DNA of 64,000 nucleotides from Tretioscincus oriximinensis (lineage: Eukaryota; Chordata; Lepidosauria; Squamata; Gymnophthalmidae). Shown here in pieces: positions 32,775 through 43,770 of this stretch. The notes under the pieces were generated by a model. That model was not told where the DNA came from. It did no database searches and worked only from the letters and a program-made list of their open reading frames with translations. Location of the stretch: contig JAJVDF010000127.1 of the NCBI GenBank assembly GCA_022410635.1, forward strand, positions 744,001-808,000, written 5' to 3'. Each line of letters begins with the position of its first letter. Positions within the stretch are counted from its first letter, which is position 1. Both the position numbers and the translations under genes were made by a program.

Positions 32775-33655
32775 GGTGAGAGAACAACAAATTGGCAAAT
32801 GCACTTCAATTTAAGCAAGGGCAAAGTCATGCACACTGGGACAAAGAACCCCAATTACTCCTATCAACGGATGGGAACCAAGCTTTCTGTGTTACAGCAG
32901 GAAAAGGATCTTGGGGTGTTGGAGGACAGTTCAATGAAGGTGTCAACCCAGTGTGTAGCAGCAGTGAAAAAAGCAAATCCAATGTTAGGGATAATTAGGA
33001 ACGGAATTGAAAACAAGTCAGCAAGTGTTGTTTTGCCTCTACAAATCTGTGGTGAGGCCAGATTTGTAATATTGTGTACAATTCTGGTCACCACATCTCA
33101 GAAAAGATTTTGTGGAATTAGGAAAGGTGCAGAAAAAGGCAACAATAATGATCAAAGTGCTGGATCTCCCTTATGAAATCAGGCTTCAACATCTGGGCCT
33201 CTTTAGCTTTGAAAGAAGGTGTTTTAAGAGGTGATCTAATTGAAATGTAAGAAATCATGCATGGGATAGAGTACATAGTGATCAAGGAGCATTCCTTGAA
33301 ACTGATAGGCAGAAGAGTTAGGACAGACAAGAAAAAGTATATTTTTCACAGGTCATTGATTTGTGGAATTTACTCCCAGAAGAAATGGTGGTAGCTAGCT
33401 AGCATCATGGACAGCTTTAAGACAGGTTCATGAAAGCCAAGGGTATAAACAGCTACTAAGATGGATACTGCCTCCAAAATGAAGCAACAGGCAGTATTCC
33501 TGAAGTACCATTTGCAGGGTGTCAAGGACAGCTGAGAGTTTTGCCTTCTGCTTCAGACTGCCCAGGTGCAATTGGTGGGCCACTGTGTGAGACAGAATGC
33601 TGGACTAGATGGATTCAGGCCCAGTTCACCTGGGCTCCCCTTAGGTTCTTATAAA
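32775..33655 (+). mobile_element. CR1-clade LINE, C-terminal ORF2 plus 3' end
   Basis: The frame at 32772-33176 includes WQMHFNLSKGKVMHTGTKN, QQEKDLGVLEDSSMKVSTQC and AAVKKANPMLGIIRNGIE, the region after the RT palm of CR1-clade ORF2. Frameshifts follow; later blocks give a YEIRLQHLGLFSFERRCFK-like segment and the 3' UTR to GGTTCTTATAA at 33650. About 880 bp of a GTTCTTAT-tailed element remain. Confidence 0.92.
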
Positions 33656-34429
33656 ATCTATCTGGTCTTCCTATCCATGACTCTTTGTGTTTCTCAAAAC
33701 TCTCCTATGAATGGTTAGGGAGTGCTGCATATGATATGAGATGCCAAAGCTCAAAATAAGGGAGCTTACCTTTCCTCTAATAACTAAGGTTGACAATGAA
33801 TTCAAAACACAGTAACGTATTGTAATTTGATTTTTTAATTGCTCACTGGATAAAACAATAAGCAGATGGCCATTCAGGACTGATGTCACATAGAAAAATA
33901 ATCAGGAGGAAGGGACACTACATTTCATATGCTTTCCATTATATCTATAGATAGATGCCAAAATGAGCAGTTAAGGAAACTGAATTGTGACTATTTGTTG
34001 CAATCACAGCCTTTGGATACAAACCCTGGTTGCATTAGTTAGTTTTTATGATGTCATGTGTTTGATATCCCGTTATATATTATGTGTTATGGCCACTGAC
34101 AGATGAAATTATTTAAGCAATGTAAACGCAAAGATGGGATAAAACCAGTGGTGGGAGTCAGCTTCCTAGAACACAAGCATGCAAGGCAAGATTTCTAGGT
34201 TTGAATCTGCAAATGAAGATAAATACAAAATATATTTCTTTTCCAGTTAGAGATGTTTATTTTAAAGCAGTTCAACTAGCTTTGGACAACAAACCCATTA
34301 CTCTAGCCACTGTCATACGGATCTATCGATTAGTCTTGGATACTATTAAGAAGATATGGAGGCTAGACTCTTGGATGCTATTCTGACACATACTTTTAAT
34401 CGACTTTCAGTGCTAAAGAAATTAAGCAG
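33656..34429. other. Unannotated sequence
   Basis: No gene recognised. Confidence 0.4.
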
Positions 34430-34745
34430 CATTTGCACACATGTAGGCACGATTCGTGGTGGAAGTTTCCTGGAAATCTTGTAATGGGAGCCTGGAAAGT
34501 TCATGCAATTGGAGTTCTCCTCTCGTGCAAAGTGCATGGGGAAATTTTGTGATGTTACTTCTGGGATGAGACCAGAAGTGATGTCACTCCCAATTCCTAG
34601 AAGCAGAGATCAGAAGTGATATCACAGTGATGTCACTACTGCCCCCAGTGTATTTCCCGTACATTTCTGTACAAGGATTCCCATGAAAATGGAGAATTTC
34701 ACAAAACTTGTGAAATGCTTGTGCAATTCCCAGTACTGAGGCTTT
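34430..34745 (-). repeat. Dispersed repeat family Z, minus copy
   Basis: On the minus strand: CAGTACTGGGAATTGCACAA, GTGAAATTCTCCATTTTCAT, GTACGGGAAATACACTGGGG and GTGACATCACTTCTGG. The part at 34450-34560 aligns with the complement of 22060-22200, linking families Z and X. Confidence 0.65.
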
Positions 34746-34846
34746 CTTTTTACAAAGAAACCTTGTAAAATAGGTGGAGCTGCAATTACAAATTGCAGTT
34801 TGAACTGAAAATCAAAAGCCCTTTCTCCATAGGCCTTATTCTAGAT

Positions 34847-34975
34847 TAGAATAGGGACCTGCTGCCACCCACATGCTAGTGTCAGATCATGGAAATTTCA
34901 GGATAGGTATTGCTTAGAGTACTCTACATCCAGTGTATAGATGGCAGGTCCCTATCCAGAATAAGAGCCAGTTCA
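34847..34975. mobile_element. Foldback element, TTATTCTAGATTAGAATAGG type
   Basis: AATAGGGACCTGCTGCCA on the left pairs with TGGCAGGTCCCTATCC on the right, with TTATTCTGGA-type outer arms. About 30 bp per arm, ~65 bp loop. Similar 'TTTATTCYRGA' palindromes lie at 56845-56990 and 57453-57505. Confidence 0.6.
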
Positions 34976-35720
34976 GAATAAACGGACAGAGGAAGAATAT
35001 GCTGATAAAAGTGTTTTTTTTTAAAAAAAAATGAAATAAAATCAACTTTACTTGGAAGTTTGGCAGCTGTTCTATGTATCACCAGGCTCCACTGTTTACA
35101 TTATTATGCTATGTTTGTATATTTTATTAAATAAAGCAAACATTATGAAGTTGCCATCAGTGGCCATTGTTTTCTCCTCCAAGGAAACCTTGGCTTCACT
35201 CCTAGGCATATTTGCCTTGGAAAAATCCAGTGGAAAACTGTGGGACAGGTTTTCCAGGAACCATACACTGGACAGAAAGAACATTTAAATGCTTTGCAAA
35301 CAAAACAGAGATAGTGATGCCACTGTTTCTCACAGCTCCAGAGAATAAGCATGCCGTAAGAGAACTTTATGGGGTCTTCAAATTAAGGAATTTAGGGTAA
35401 CTCTTCCGTGTAAACAGATCTGAGATAATAGAAGGAAATAAACAAAGGAAACTCCCTCCTTTGAAAGAAAATCAAGGCACCTTTCAGAACAGGTACAGCT
35501 GTGGAACAGGAACTTCTGATCATAAAAGTACGGCTCATATTTTGATGTGCCGTTTACCCCAAAACACTTGAGGCACAAATTAAATATGAGCTGACAGGGC
35601 TCAGTCAATGAAGGATGTGCAGCTAAATCTAGCAGAAACCTAAAGCATTTTACAGCATCCTCACACGCTTGCAGTTGCTTGTTAGCACTTCCTCTGTACT
35701 TTGCTGTGAGGTTGCTTTTT
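34976..35720. other. Unannotated sequence
   Basis: Short overlapping frames on both strands at 35052-35608 show no domain. Confidence 0.4.
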
Positions 35721-35867
35721 TAAAAAAAAGGATAGAAGAGCTGCAGCTTTAATGGGTGTGTAAAAGAGGAAACTTCAGCAGATGTTGCAGCCTTTATAAA
35801 CTGCATATGCTAATATGTTCTCTTTTATACACCTATGAAAGCTGCAATTCTAATGTCCTGGTTTTTG
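35721..35867. mobile_element. Foldback MITE family A, copy 2
   Basis: Left arm 35721-35769 and right arm about 35817-35867 are inverted, with GAGCTGCAGCTTTAATGGGT pairing to CACCTATGAAAGCTGCAATT. The arms match those of 283-418. Confidence 0.68.
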
Positions 35868-35959
35868 TATGGCTATTCTACCTTGCTGTCATTGGACAGA
35901 TTGCCAGGTCATATTTTCTAAGGGTTCACAACGCAGTGAAGTGCTGGATGGTATCTCAT

Positions 35960-36310
35960 TGAAAGATTTAGGAGAGACTTAGGCCAGACAAGGGAAAGCA
36001 ATTTTTTCATCCAGTCTATGGTGACTATTAGTCTATGGAATTCATTTCTGGAAGAGGTGGTGGTTGCTAACAGACTGGATAGCTTCAAAATAGGGTTAGA
36101 TAAATTCATAAAAGAGAGGTGTATCAATGGCTATTAGACTGGGAAAAACAGAAAATATTCCTGAAATATTTGCAGGGAGTCAAGAGTAGGTGAGGGTTTT
36201 TCTTTCTTCAGCTTTAGGCTATCACAATGCAACTGGCAGACTACCGTGTGGAACATGTTGGCTCCCGCCTGATTCAACAAGGCTCCTCTTACGTTCTTAT
36301 GTTCTTATTT
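35960..36310 (+). mobile_element. CR1-clade LINE 3' end, GTTCTTAT-tailed, diverged
   Basis: GGAAGAGGTGGTGGTTGCTA, GATAGCTTCAAAATAGGGTT and GATAAATTCATAAAAGAGAG correspond to the ORF2 C-terminus; CTGATTCAACAAGGCTCCTC and TTACGTTCTTATGTTCTTAT close the 3' end. Confidence 0.88.
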
Positions 36311-37009
36311 GCTCTTCTAAACTAGCCACCGATGGATAATCAGCAGCTTCAGACCAGCTATCCATATCATACACATTCTTTGCCTGGCTGTGTCTTTTGC
36401 TTATGAAAACTGCTTGTGTGGGCTGTTATTGTCCTAAAATCATAAGAGTGTTGAAGCCTTCTTGTTCTTAGGCATTTGTTTTTTGCCAGGCTGATACAAC
36501 TGTCCATCAGAAAATGATCTCTTTCAGGACATCCAATGAGCCAAATGCACAGTTCAACCACCAGACACTTCAAGTCATAACAAGTTAGCGAAGCGACAAA
36601 TTCTGCTTGTAAAAGAATTAGCCTTTATTTGCGCTGATCACTCGGTTTTGTCCTGCATAGCCTTTTGTCGCAGCTGTAACTCTGCTGACTTTACAGATTG
36701 GAGCATGTCTCTTGTAGGATGTGCGGCTTCTAGAGAGGACTTGCTGAAGCTAAAGGAGAACCAAATGGAGCAAAAGTAAAACATGCCGTGTTGACAATTC
36801 TGTGATGTATTCTATTTTGAAAGAAACTAGTCTGATTTATATTGGGTGTTTGATAGCGTAAGTGCTTGATTTTGAAGCTCAAATCCTGCAAACAGATTTT
36901 CAATTGCTTTATACATGCATGCGTGTTTGAAAAATATCTGGTCTCCCCCCTCCTTCCAATTGAATATTTAAAAGGCTATTTGCATACGATGTTTTTCTCC
37001 CTCCTTTGT
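36311..37009. other. Unannotated sequence
   Basis: No repeat recognised. The block at 36590-36780 is unique-looking but has no open frame of note. Confidence 0.4.
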
Positions 37010-37382
37010 AGTGCAATCAGGTTGTCCCGGGCACAAGTGCTAAGTGTTTTTCAGTAGTTCTCCCGCAATAAATGCCTTTTTTCCTGGAATAAACTATTGC
37101 TTGGATATTCAGGCATTGTTCCGGAGCACCCCCATATTCTCGCAACCATATGAGTGTGCACAAATTAAATGCAAGATGATAAAGCAACCAAGAACACAGC
37201 AGTTGTTTCTGTTGGATGTTGCGGGTTAGAAAAAAAATTCTCGGAACGCACTGTGACGAGATCAATGAGCGATGTTACGGAACTGGGGCACAATATACAT
37301 GTTTGGTGTGCACAGACATGCGACTACTATATCCCAGATTATGGCATTGTAGCATTTTTTAAAGTCATGGTGTGCACCTAGC
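37010..37382 (+). repeat. Dispersed repeat family Y, copy 3
   Basis: Aligns end to end with 19590-19975, with shared CCGGGCACAAGTGCTAA and TGCACCTAG-type ends. Confidence 0.82.
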
Positions 37383-37444
37383 CAAAGTATTGCATTGCAC
37401 GTTGACGGTGCATCCAAACACTCAGAATCCAAGCACTGCAAATG

Positions 37445-37505
37445 ATCATCATGCCCTGAGACCTACGGGTATAGGGCGGTATAAAAATGTAAATAAATAA
37501 AGAAA
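37445..37505 (+). mobile_element. L2 LINE extreme 3' end
   Basis: GCCCTGAGACCTACGGGTAT, AGGGCGGTATAAAAATG and TAAATAAATAAAG form the canonical L2 3' terminus. Its tail grades into the next microsatellite. Confidence 0.88.
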
Positions 37506-37570
37506 ATAATATAATATAATATAATATAATATAATATAATATAATATAATATAATATAATATAATATAAT
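37505..37570 (+). repeat. (AATAT)n microsatellite, about 13 units
   Basis: A pure pentanucleotide array starting within the L2 tail, so it likely grew from that A-rich tail. Confidence 0.97.
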
Positions 37571-37724
37571 GACAATTCTGCTATCCAGCAGCATCTGGAG
37601 CTGGACATCTGGGGATTTTGCCAGTGCAAAATTCTCAGATGTGTGTCATTTATGCATGAGGGCTGTGCCAAATGGCATGGCACAGTACACCCAGGCAAAA
37701 GCACTATAACTGGGGTATGCCTTT

Positions 37725-37813
37725 TTTTCACGCTATCCTAGCATCAGGATGGCATGAGTGCCACCAAACTGAATGGCACTCACACCATCCTAGCGCCAGG
37801 ACAGTGTGAAAGA
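37725..37813. mobile_element. Compact hairpin element, ~39-bp arms
   Basis: The left arm at 37725-37763 (TCACGCTATCCTAGCATCAG core) pairs with 37774-37812 (CCTAGCGCCAGGACAGTGTG core), around a loop of about 10 bp. The arms differ at several bases. No second copy was found in the window. Confidence 0.6.
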
Positions 37814-38264
37814 AACAGTGTGTGGATGCCCGCTCACACTTGATTCTTGTATTTTGCTTTTGTGTTTTCATTAGCTTAATCTTGAGGGGGCGGAAGGATT
37901 TGAAACACTTTTTTTATCTTTGCACAATATACAATAAAACATCCAATCCACTTCCTTTACATTGTTTCAAACATTTTCCCTCATTGGTTTGCTTTGGTTT
38001 GAAGCAATAGAAGTGATATATTTGTGAGCACTCACCTTTAGGATAATGTCCTAAATCTAAGGGCTTGTAAAGATGTTAACTTATAAAGCAGGGACTAGCA
38101 AAGCAAGCTCCACCTTCAAACAGAAGTTTACGAAACCTCCTTTGCAAGAGGTGCTTCATTTCAGAAAAATGGCGGAAGTGATTATATCCACTGTGCCGTC
38201 ATCTCCGTTTTGGAACAAGGTAACACTTTCTGCAGCAGGTAGCAGTGGTGGGAGTTTTCTGACT
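37814..38264. other. Unannotated sequence
   Basis: Nothing recognised. Confidence 0.4.
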
Positions 38265-38540
38265 GGGAAATCTCGGCCCAGAACCGCCAAATCTCTGTAT
38301 TTTGGGGTTTAACTCCCATGCAAAGCATATGTGAAAATTTTTGATTTCAAGTCCGGGCGCCAGTTCCAGAAGCAAAGATAAGAAGTGACATCATTTGCAA
38401 TGTCACTTCCTGCCCCGAGGCACCTTTTCCAGAAGCAAGGACAGAATTCTTGGGCATTGCTGTATGAGAATTTGTACCTTGTACAATAGTGGATAATCTG
38501 GTAGAGTATATGAGATTTTCAGACACCTCCCACCAGGGCA
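38265..38540 (-). repeat. Dispersed repeat family Z, minus copy
   Basis: The complement of 38385-38535 aligns closely with 54205-54345 (GTGGGAGGTGTCTGAAAATC, TTATCCACTATTGTACAAGG, TTCTCATACAGCAATGCCC). GTGACATCA and TTCCAGAAGCAA motifs are also present. Confidence 0.68.
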
Positions 38541-40096
38541 TGTTAGAAAACTTCCCTGCTCCAGAGAGGCCTCTGAAAGTGGACCTACCCCAAAAGATAT
38601 CCATTTCCTTATTCTAGTCTATGCAGACTTAAAACTGATTCTTGAGAAGGAGATGAGGCATGAAGTAGTTCTAGATTTCTGCACAAGATGGCGATTTTTA
38701 GTCCCTCGCATATCTTGAAATGTTTACGTCTTTTATTAATTGATGAAATTCTTTTTAACTTCCATGAGTAATTACTTCATAGCAATAAAGTCAAGTTTTA
38801 ATTAATATAATTTGAATCATTATTTAACTCTGACCGCCTCTAATAAAGTTGTTTATTTCCAACTCGTCAGTGGGGAAATTCACATTTATTGGGATAGAGT
38901 TTCATTTTACAAGCAACAGCCACATATTTCTGCCTCGCCTGATTATGTTTCTAAATGTTGCCATACAATGATGGTATGCTCCGTACTTTTTGAACGAGCC
39001 TGAAGAAATGCAGGAAATAAGAGATTTAACACTATCCCTATACAGTATCTGTTTGAAATACTTCCCCTACTGGTTCTTCAGTAATTTATGAAGTGATTTA
39101 CTGCATCATTAAAAAAAGGAACACAAATAAAAACTAGTTAAAATTTGGGTAGCGAAGAACCAAATGGTGAACTTTCTGAGGTGGAAGGAAATAATAAAAA
39201 ATAAGGATTTAAATAGCTATCCGCAGCATTATAAGAAATTCAACAGCAACATAGGAAAATTTAAGGGGATATAAGATCTAAATTAATGCCAATTATATAA
39301 TATCTTTAAGATTTTTTTTCTGCTGACATCTACAAATTTTAGATAAGTGATAGAGAAGGCTTTTAAACTAAAAATATTCCATAACCTAAAACGCTTTTTT
39401 GCACTTACCTGACAGGGAAATATTCTCTTCTTATGGTGCAGGAAATGCTATATGCTATCCATATAGCTATCCATATGCTACATGCTAGACATGGGAGGAG
39501 TTCTGAACCTACCCATCCAAGGAAATGGTACAAAATATCTTGAGCATTGGGCAAGAAAATGGTGCACAAACTATGAGCGTACTGTGTGTGCCGTTTTTCA
39601 TTTAGTTATGCTCATTTACTGGGAGAGATTCAGAGCTATGGGTTGTTTTTGGATACAGGTGGGCTTCAGAAACAGTTCTGGAACGATTGTGGAATGCTGC
39701 AGCCATTAGCAGTACAGATTATTCATTCCCACTAATCACTAGAAAGAGCCCCCAATCAAAATGCAAATCCATCCTTAACTTCTGATACTCCAAACTTGTC
39801 TCGATTTTTCAGACATAGAAGTGAATATTTATAAATTTATCTACCTTGTCTTATGTCCCTAAGGCATGAACTATAGTTCTCAGCATTCTACTCAGACTGT
39901 TCTGTGTAAAATAGGTATAAAGGTGTTAATCCAGGAACTTCTAGGGAGTCCAAATACTGATTTAAAAGAGAAGAGGCAATTTTGTTGTTTTTAGTACCAT
40001 GGTGTCATGGCTGACTCCTGGTTGACAGCAGTTTTCTTGGCAAAGAGATACTTACACTATAGTCTTTCCACCTAAGGGAGCCAATAGAAAATGTCC
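38541..40096. other. Unannotated AT-rich sequence
   Basis: No gene or repeat recognised; the block near 39460-39485 has short direct repeats of ATGCTATCCATA type. Confidence 0.4.
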
Positions 40097-40190
40097 ATTT
40101 ATTTATTTACATTTATATTCTGCCCTATACTCAAAATGTCTCAGGGTGGGTCACAGCACAAAAACATAAAACCATTTAAAATAGGACAGT
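40097..40190 (-). mobile_element. L2 LINE 3' end, minus strand
   Basis: ATTTATTTATTTACATTTAT, TTCTGCCCTATACTCAAAAT and GTCTCAGGGTGGGTCACAGC are the complement of the L2 3' end. Confidence 0.8.
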
Positions 40191-40195
40191 TAAAA

Positions 40196-40560
40196 ACAAT
40201 GCAAGCACAAATGGCTCCGTCAGCTAAGTGCCGGTCTTTCATCTGAGAGATTGGGTTTTGAGACCTTGTGTTGAACGTGGAGAGAGGCAAACGCCTTCTA
40301 CTAGCCTGCAGCTATAGCCAACCTAGCTATTTGAAAGCATGAATTGCAAGAAATTGCAACAGACTGTGACTAAATAAATAGGAACCAAATAGGATGGGAA
40401 ACATAGAATGTAAGTCTTGAGGTGAAAAATAACCTTGTTAGCTTCTTTGGGTCCCTTCAGGCGAGAAAAGTGAGGTATAAAAACCCAACTCTTCTTATTC
40501 TTATTCTTCTCTTTCTGCTTCTCCTTCTCCTTTTCCTCCTCCGTCTCCTTCTTCTTCAAG
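40196..40560 (+). mobile_element. SINE, GCTATAGCCAAC subtype, near full length
   Basis: A tRNA-like head (GGCTCCGTCAGCTAAGTGCC, ATTGGGTTTTGAGACC) precedes the body GCAGCTATAGCCAACCTAGC, CAAGAAATTGCAACAGACTG, AACCTTGTTAGCTTCTTTGG, then GTGAGGTATAAAAACCCAAC and a long TTC/TCC tail. Confidence 0.82.
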
Positions 40561-40899
40561 GAGGAAGGATCATTGAAGGCCAGGGTATACAGCTATGTCT
40601 TCATCTAAACATGTACAGTGTATGTGTCTGGCGTACCTCAGAGGGAGCCCATTCTATAACCTGGGAGCTACAACAGAGAAAGCTCTCCCATATGTCCATA
40701 GATGGAGTGCCATAGATGGAGTGCCTCTTCCAACTGCCCAACATGAAGCCACCTCCACCTGAAGTGAAGATACAGCCAAAGTATAATGGACTCTGGGTGG
40801 AATTTTCTGCTTTCTCTTTATTGGGTACTGAGGTAGTTTCCTTGAAATGAAATGCAGGCAAAACACAGTAAGTGTGATAAATCGTTTGGAAGCTGCAGC
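40561..40899. other. Possible L2 upstream remnant, otherwise unannotated
   Basis: Minus-strand frames at 40601-40866 have no domain. 40600-40790 may belong to a diverged L2 related to the copy that follows. Confidence 0.3.
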
Positions 40900-41600
40900 T
40901 GGGGCAGAAAACTGCAGCTAGACTGCTAAACAGAACGATTGGTTAGATACATATCATGGTAATCTTGAAAGAGCTGCACTGGCTGCCAATCTGCTACCAA
41001 GCCCAATTCAAAATGCTAACTCTAACTTACAAAAACAAGCAAAGGAGCTAGCAGCACTTTGAGACTAACTAGAAAAACGTGATTGGCATAAACTTTCGTA
41101 GACTAGCTCCTTTACTGGACTTTCTGCTAGATTAACACGGCTATTTCTCTGAAATTTACAAAAACAAGACCCTAAATAACTTGGGCTCCAAATACCTAAA
41201 TGAATGCCTTCTCCCATATCAACCTGCTGATGCCTTAAGATCTGCAAGGGAGGCCCTCTTGGTTATATCACCTCTCTCAACAGCAAATGGAGGGAACCCA
41301 GGATGGGGCCTTATTGGTAGCTGTCCCCAGTCTATGGAGTAGTCTCCCCTTTAAGGTGCATCTGTCGTCATCATCACTGTATTATTTTAGAAGATCTTTG
41401 AAGATATACCTCTTTCACCTGGCCTTTGATTGAAGAAATGCCATTTTTCTTCCCACCTTTCCGATGCTGTTTTGATGTTATATGTCAAATTTGTATTGTT
41501 GTTTTTATTTTTAAATTGCCTTTTTTATTATTCTAATCTGCCCAGAGACCTTTGGGTACAGGGCAGAATATTAATATAAATAAATAAATAAAAGACATCC
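40900..41600 (+). mobile_element. L2 LINE 3' region interrupted by an insertion
   Basis: GAAAGAGCTGCACTGGCTGC and CCAATCTGCTACCAAGCCCA encode the L2 'LKELHWLPIxYQ' region. After the insert at 41040-41155 come GGCTCCAAATACCTAAATGA, CCTTAAGATCTGCAAGGGAG and CCTCTTTCACCTGGCCTTTG. The 3' end is CCAGAGACCTTTGGGTACAG followed by TAAATAAATAAATAAA. Reading frames are broken. Confidence 0.9.
41027..41168 (+). mobile_element. Inverted short retroposon, copy 3, with 13-bp TSD
   Basis: The insert at 41040-41155 is flanked by perfect TTACAAAAACAAG (41027-41039 and 41156-41168). The first ~68 bp are the inverse of the upstream part of the family (complement GCATAAACTTTCGTAG); the rest reads TAGCTCCTTTACTGGACTTT, TAACACGGC and TATTTCTCTGAAAT. 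It sits inside an L2 copy, so it inserted later. Confidence 0.9.
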
Positions 41601-42934
41601 GTAATCTGGATTTTGGGGAGGGGTTGCTAATTGGCTTTATCCCAACCACATCAGCTTTCTCCAGACAAAACCTACACCATTCAGAAAGGTCTGTGAGGTT
41701 TCTGTTTATTTTCACAACTTGTTTTGAAATCCTTCAATGAATAGGACTAGAGAATTGCAAATTAAGAACGAAATATATCTTTCACACTCTCTCCTGTTTG
41801 CTCAAATAACACAGTTGCCTTCAAGACTTAATTTCAAGCGATCTTTCAGCACATCAGGCAAGCTCCATTACATTTTAATTGCCTTTTTCCACGATGCATA
41901 ATGAGCATACTGCTTTTGAGGTGATGGGTTTTAAACAGGGTGTGTGTGTTTTAAAGTGCATGTTTAAAATATAAATATTTGTCTTGGGTTTCTTGAGTAT
42001 ACATTGCAACTCTGCTAGCATCATGCATAAATATATATATTATTCTGGGTTGTATCTCTGGATAGAGCTTGGGGCCTGCCATAGTCTACACGAACATGTG
42101 GATGATAGGCTTCTATTCCAAAATAGAGCCCAGAATAAGGCTCAATCTACATTGGGAGTTTCCGGAAGGCAGATATCAAGCCGGGAACCCAAAAATCTGG
42201 CACACTATCTGGCACAAAGGAAGTGACATTACTCTGGGCGTCATTGCCTGGAAGTAAATACCAGAAGTGCCATCAAAATGGTCTAAACTCATTTAAATCG
42301 TAAAACATAAATATCTTCTTGTTTCATTTAGTGATGTACTGTTAGTTATTATTAATTTATGTAATAATGTTACGTAATAATATGAACATTTTGAATGTAC
42401 TTGCCTTCTTAGGTAACCATCTTGTTTTGTAAAAGTAATATACAAGTAAATTGATTGATGGATGGAACAGAGAATGGCTAGGTAAAGCAGTGTTCATACT
42501 TCCTGCTCTTGGGAAAGAGGAGCAAGAGTGAATTTGCACCCAGTGTATTAGGGTCAGGGAATAGTCTTCTTTGCTGCCTGAATGGAATGATTCCCAGGGA
42601 CCAGTCCCAGACACGGCAAGAGGAAAACACACTTCTCTATAGATTGGGTGGCAGCTGTCAACAATAACAAAATGACCAATTTCCAATTTCTCATCTTCAG
42701 GCAAACATTTTGTTTCCAGTTTTCCGTTTATCAATTGTTTTTCAGCCTTCTTTCCTATAGCANTTTTTTTATGATGACAAGTTTATTTAAAAGCTTGAAT
42801 GCCCAGTAGGTTCACAATTATAAAAGTAGGAACAGCATCAGCCCAAAATGTAAGCAGGGTGAAACATGTTATTGTGCTGTGGTGGGGCCCACTGGGAAAT
42901 TGTAGTCCACCTCTGATCAGCAGAGAGCATCTTC
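41601..42934. other. Unannotated sequence
   Basis: No gene. 42040-42145 contains another loose TATTCTGGG/CCCAGAATAAGG inverted pair. The 125-codon minus-strand frame at 42357-42734 has no recognisable domain. Confidence 0.4.
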
Positions 42935-43075
42935 CAGCCAGCCAGTACCCAGTCTTGAGAACTGCCTGAGAATCTTGGGCAGCNTGCGAGATCATGTACC
43001 CTTGCCCAAGAGCTGAGATCTGACACAGGGGTACACGAGGAAGCAAATGGCTGCCCCCTTACCCTGGGGGCAACC
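42935..43075 (+). repeat. Diverged repeat family U, copy 1
   Basis: CTGCCTGAGAATCTTGGGCA, GAGATCATGTACCCTTG and GAAGCAAATGGCTGCCCCCT recur in order at 43630-43770. Confidence 0.6.
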
Positions 43076-43286
43076 TTTTTACCAGAAATGCTCAGATGTC
43101 ACTTCCAGTATTTACTTCCGGGACAATGGTGTCCAGAGTGACATCACTTCATGTCGCACCCTGTGGGACTAGTGGACTAGTCAGAAGGATTTTAGNCAGA
43201 CCATTCCAGTTCCTGCAAATGTGGAAATGACTTTTGTTATAGTGAGAAACTTTGCCAAATGAACAAAAAGCATTGTAAAAGGAGGG

Positions 43287-43333
43287 ATGATGATGATGAT
43301 GACAACGACGACGATGATGATGGTGATTATTCA
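43287..43333 (+). repeat. (GAT)n/(GAC)n short microsatellite
   Basis: GATGATGATGATGATGACAA followed by ACGACGACGATGATGATG. Confidence 0.92.
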
Positions 43334-43629
43334 AAATGACACAAAGCACTAACAAGGAGAGAANTTTAAAATAGTTTTGTCTTAGCACAGTCCTTTTTTC
43401 TTATTTTCCTTATTAGAAGGTAGGAATACAAGACATTTTTTACACGGCTGACCTAAGCTTTGCTACTTGGGCGGTTGGCCCTGTAATTCGCTGGATGCTT
43501 GTGGTGTGTACAGGGAAGAGCATGAAAATGTCTTATGAGAATTCATAAGTAACAGCAGGCTTTGCAAGGGAGTTGCCATCTAGAATGGGGATATCCAGAT
43601 TAGTTGTTATGCATACTGAGGCTCTGTCC
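43334..43629. other. Unannotated sequence
   Basis: Nothing recognised. Confidence 0.35.
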
Positions 43630-43770
43630 CCATTGAGCAAAGAGTTGCCTGAGAATCTCAGGNAGTCTGGGAAATCATTTACTCTTGAACAAGATCCAAG
43701 ATCTCATGCAAGATTACACAAAAAAGCAAATGGCTGCCCCCCTTACCCTATAAGAAACCCTAAAAGAAAC
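43630..43770 (+). repeat. Diverged repeat family U, copy 2
   Basis: TTGCCTGAGAATCTCAGG, GGAAATCATTTACTCTTG and AAAGCAAATGGCTGCCCCCC match 42935-43075 in order and orientation, about 690 bp apart. Confidence 0.6.
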
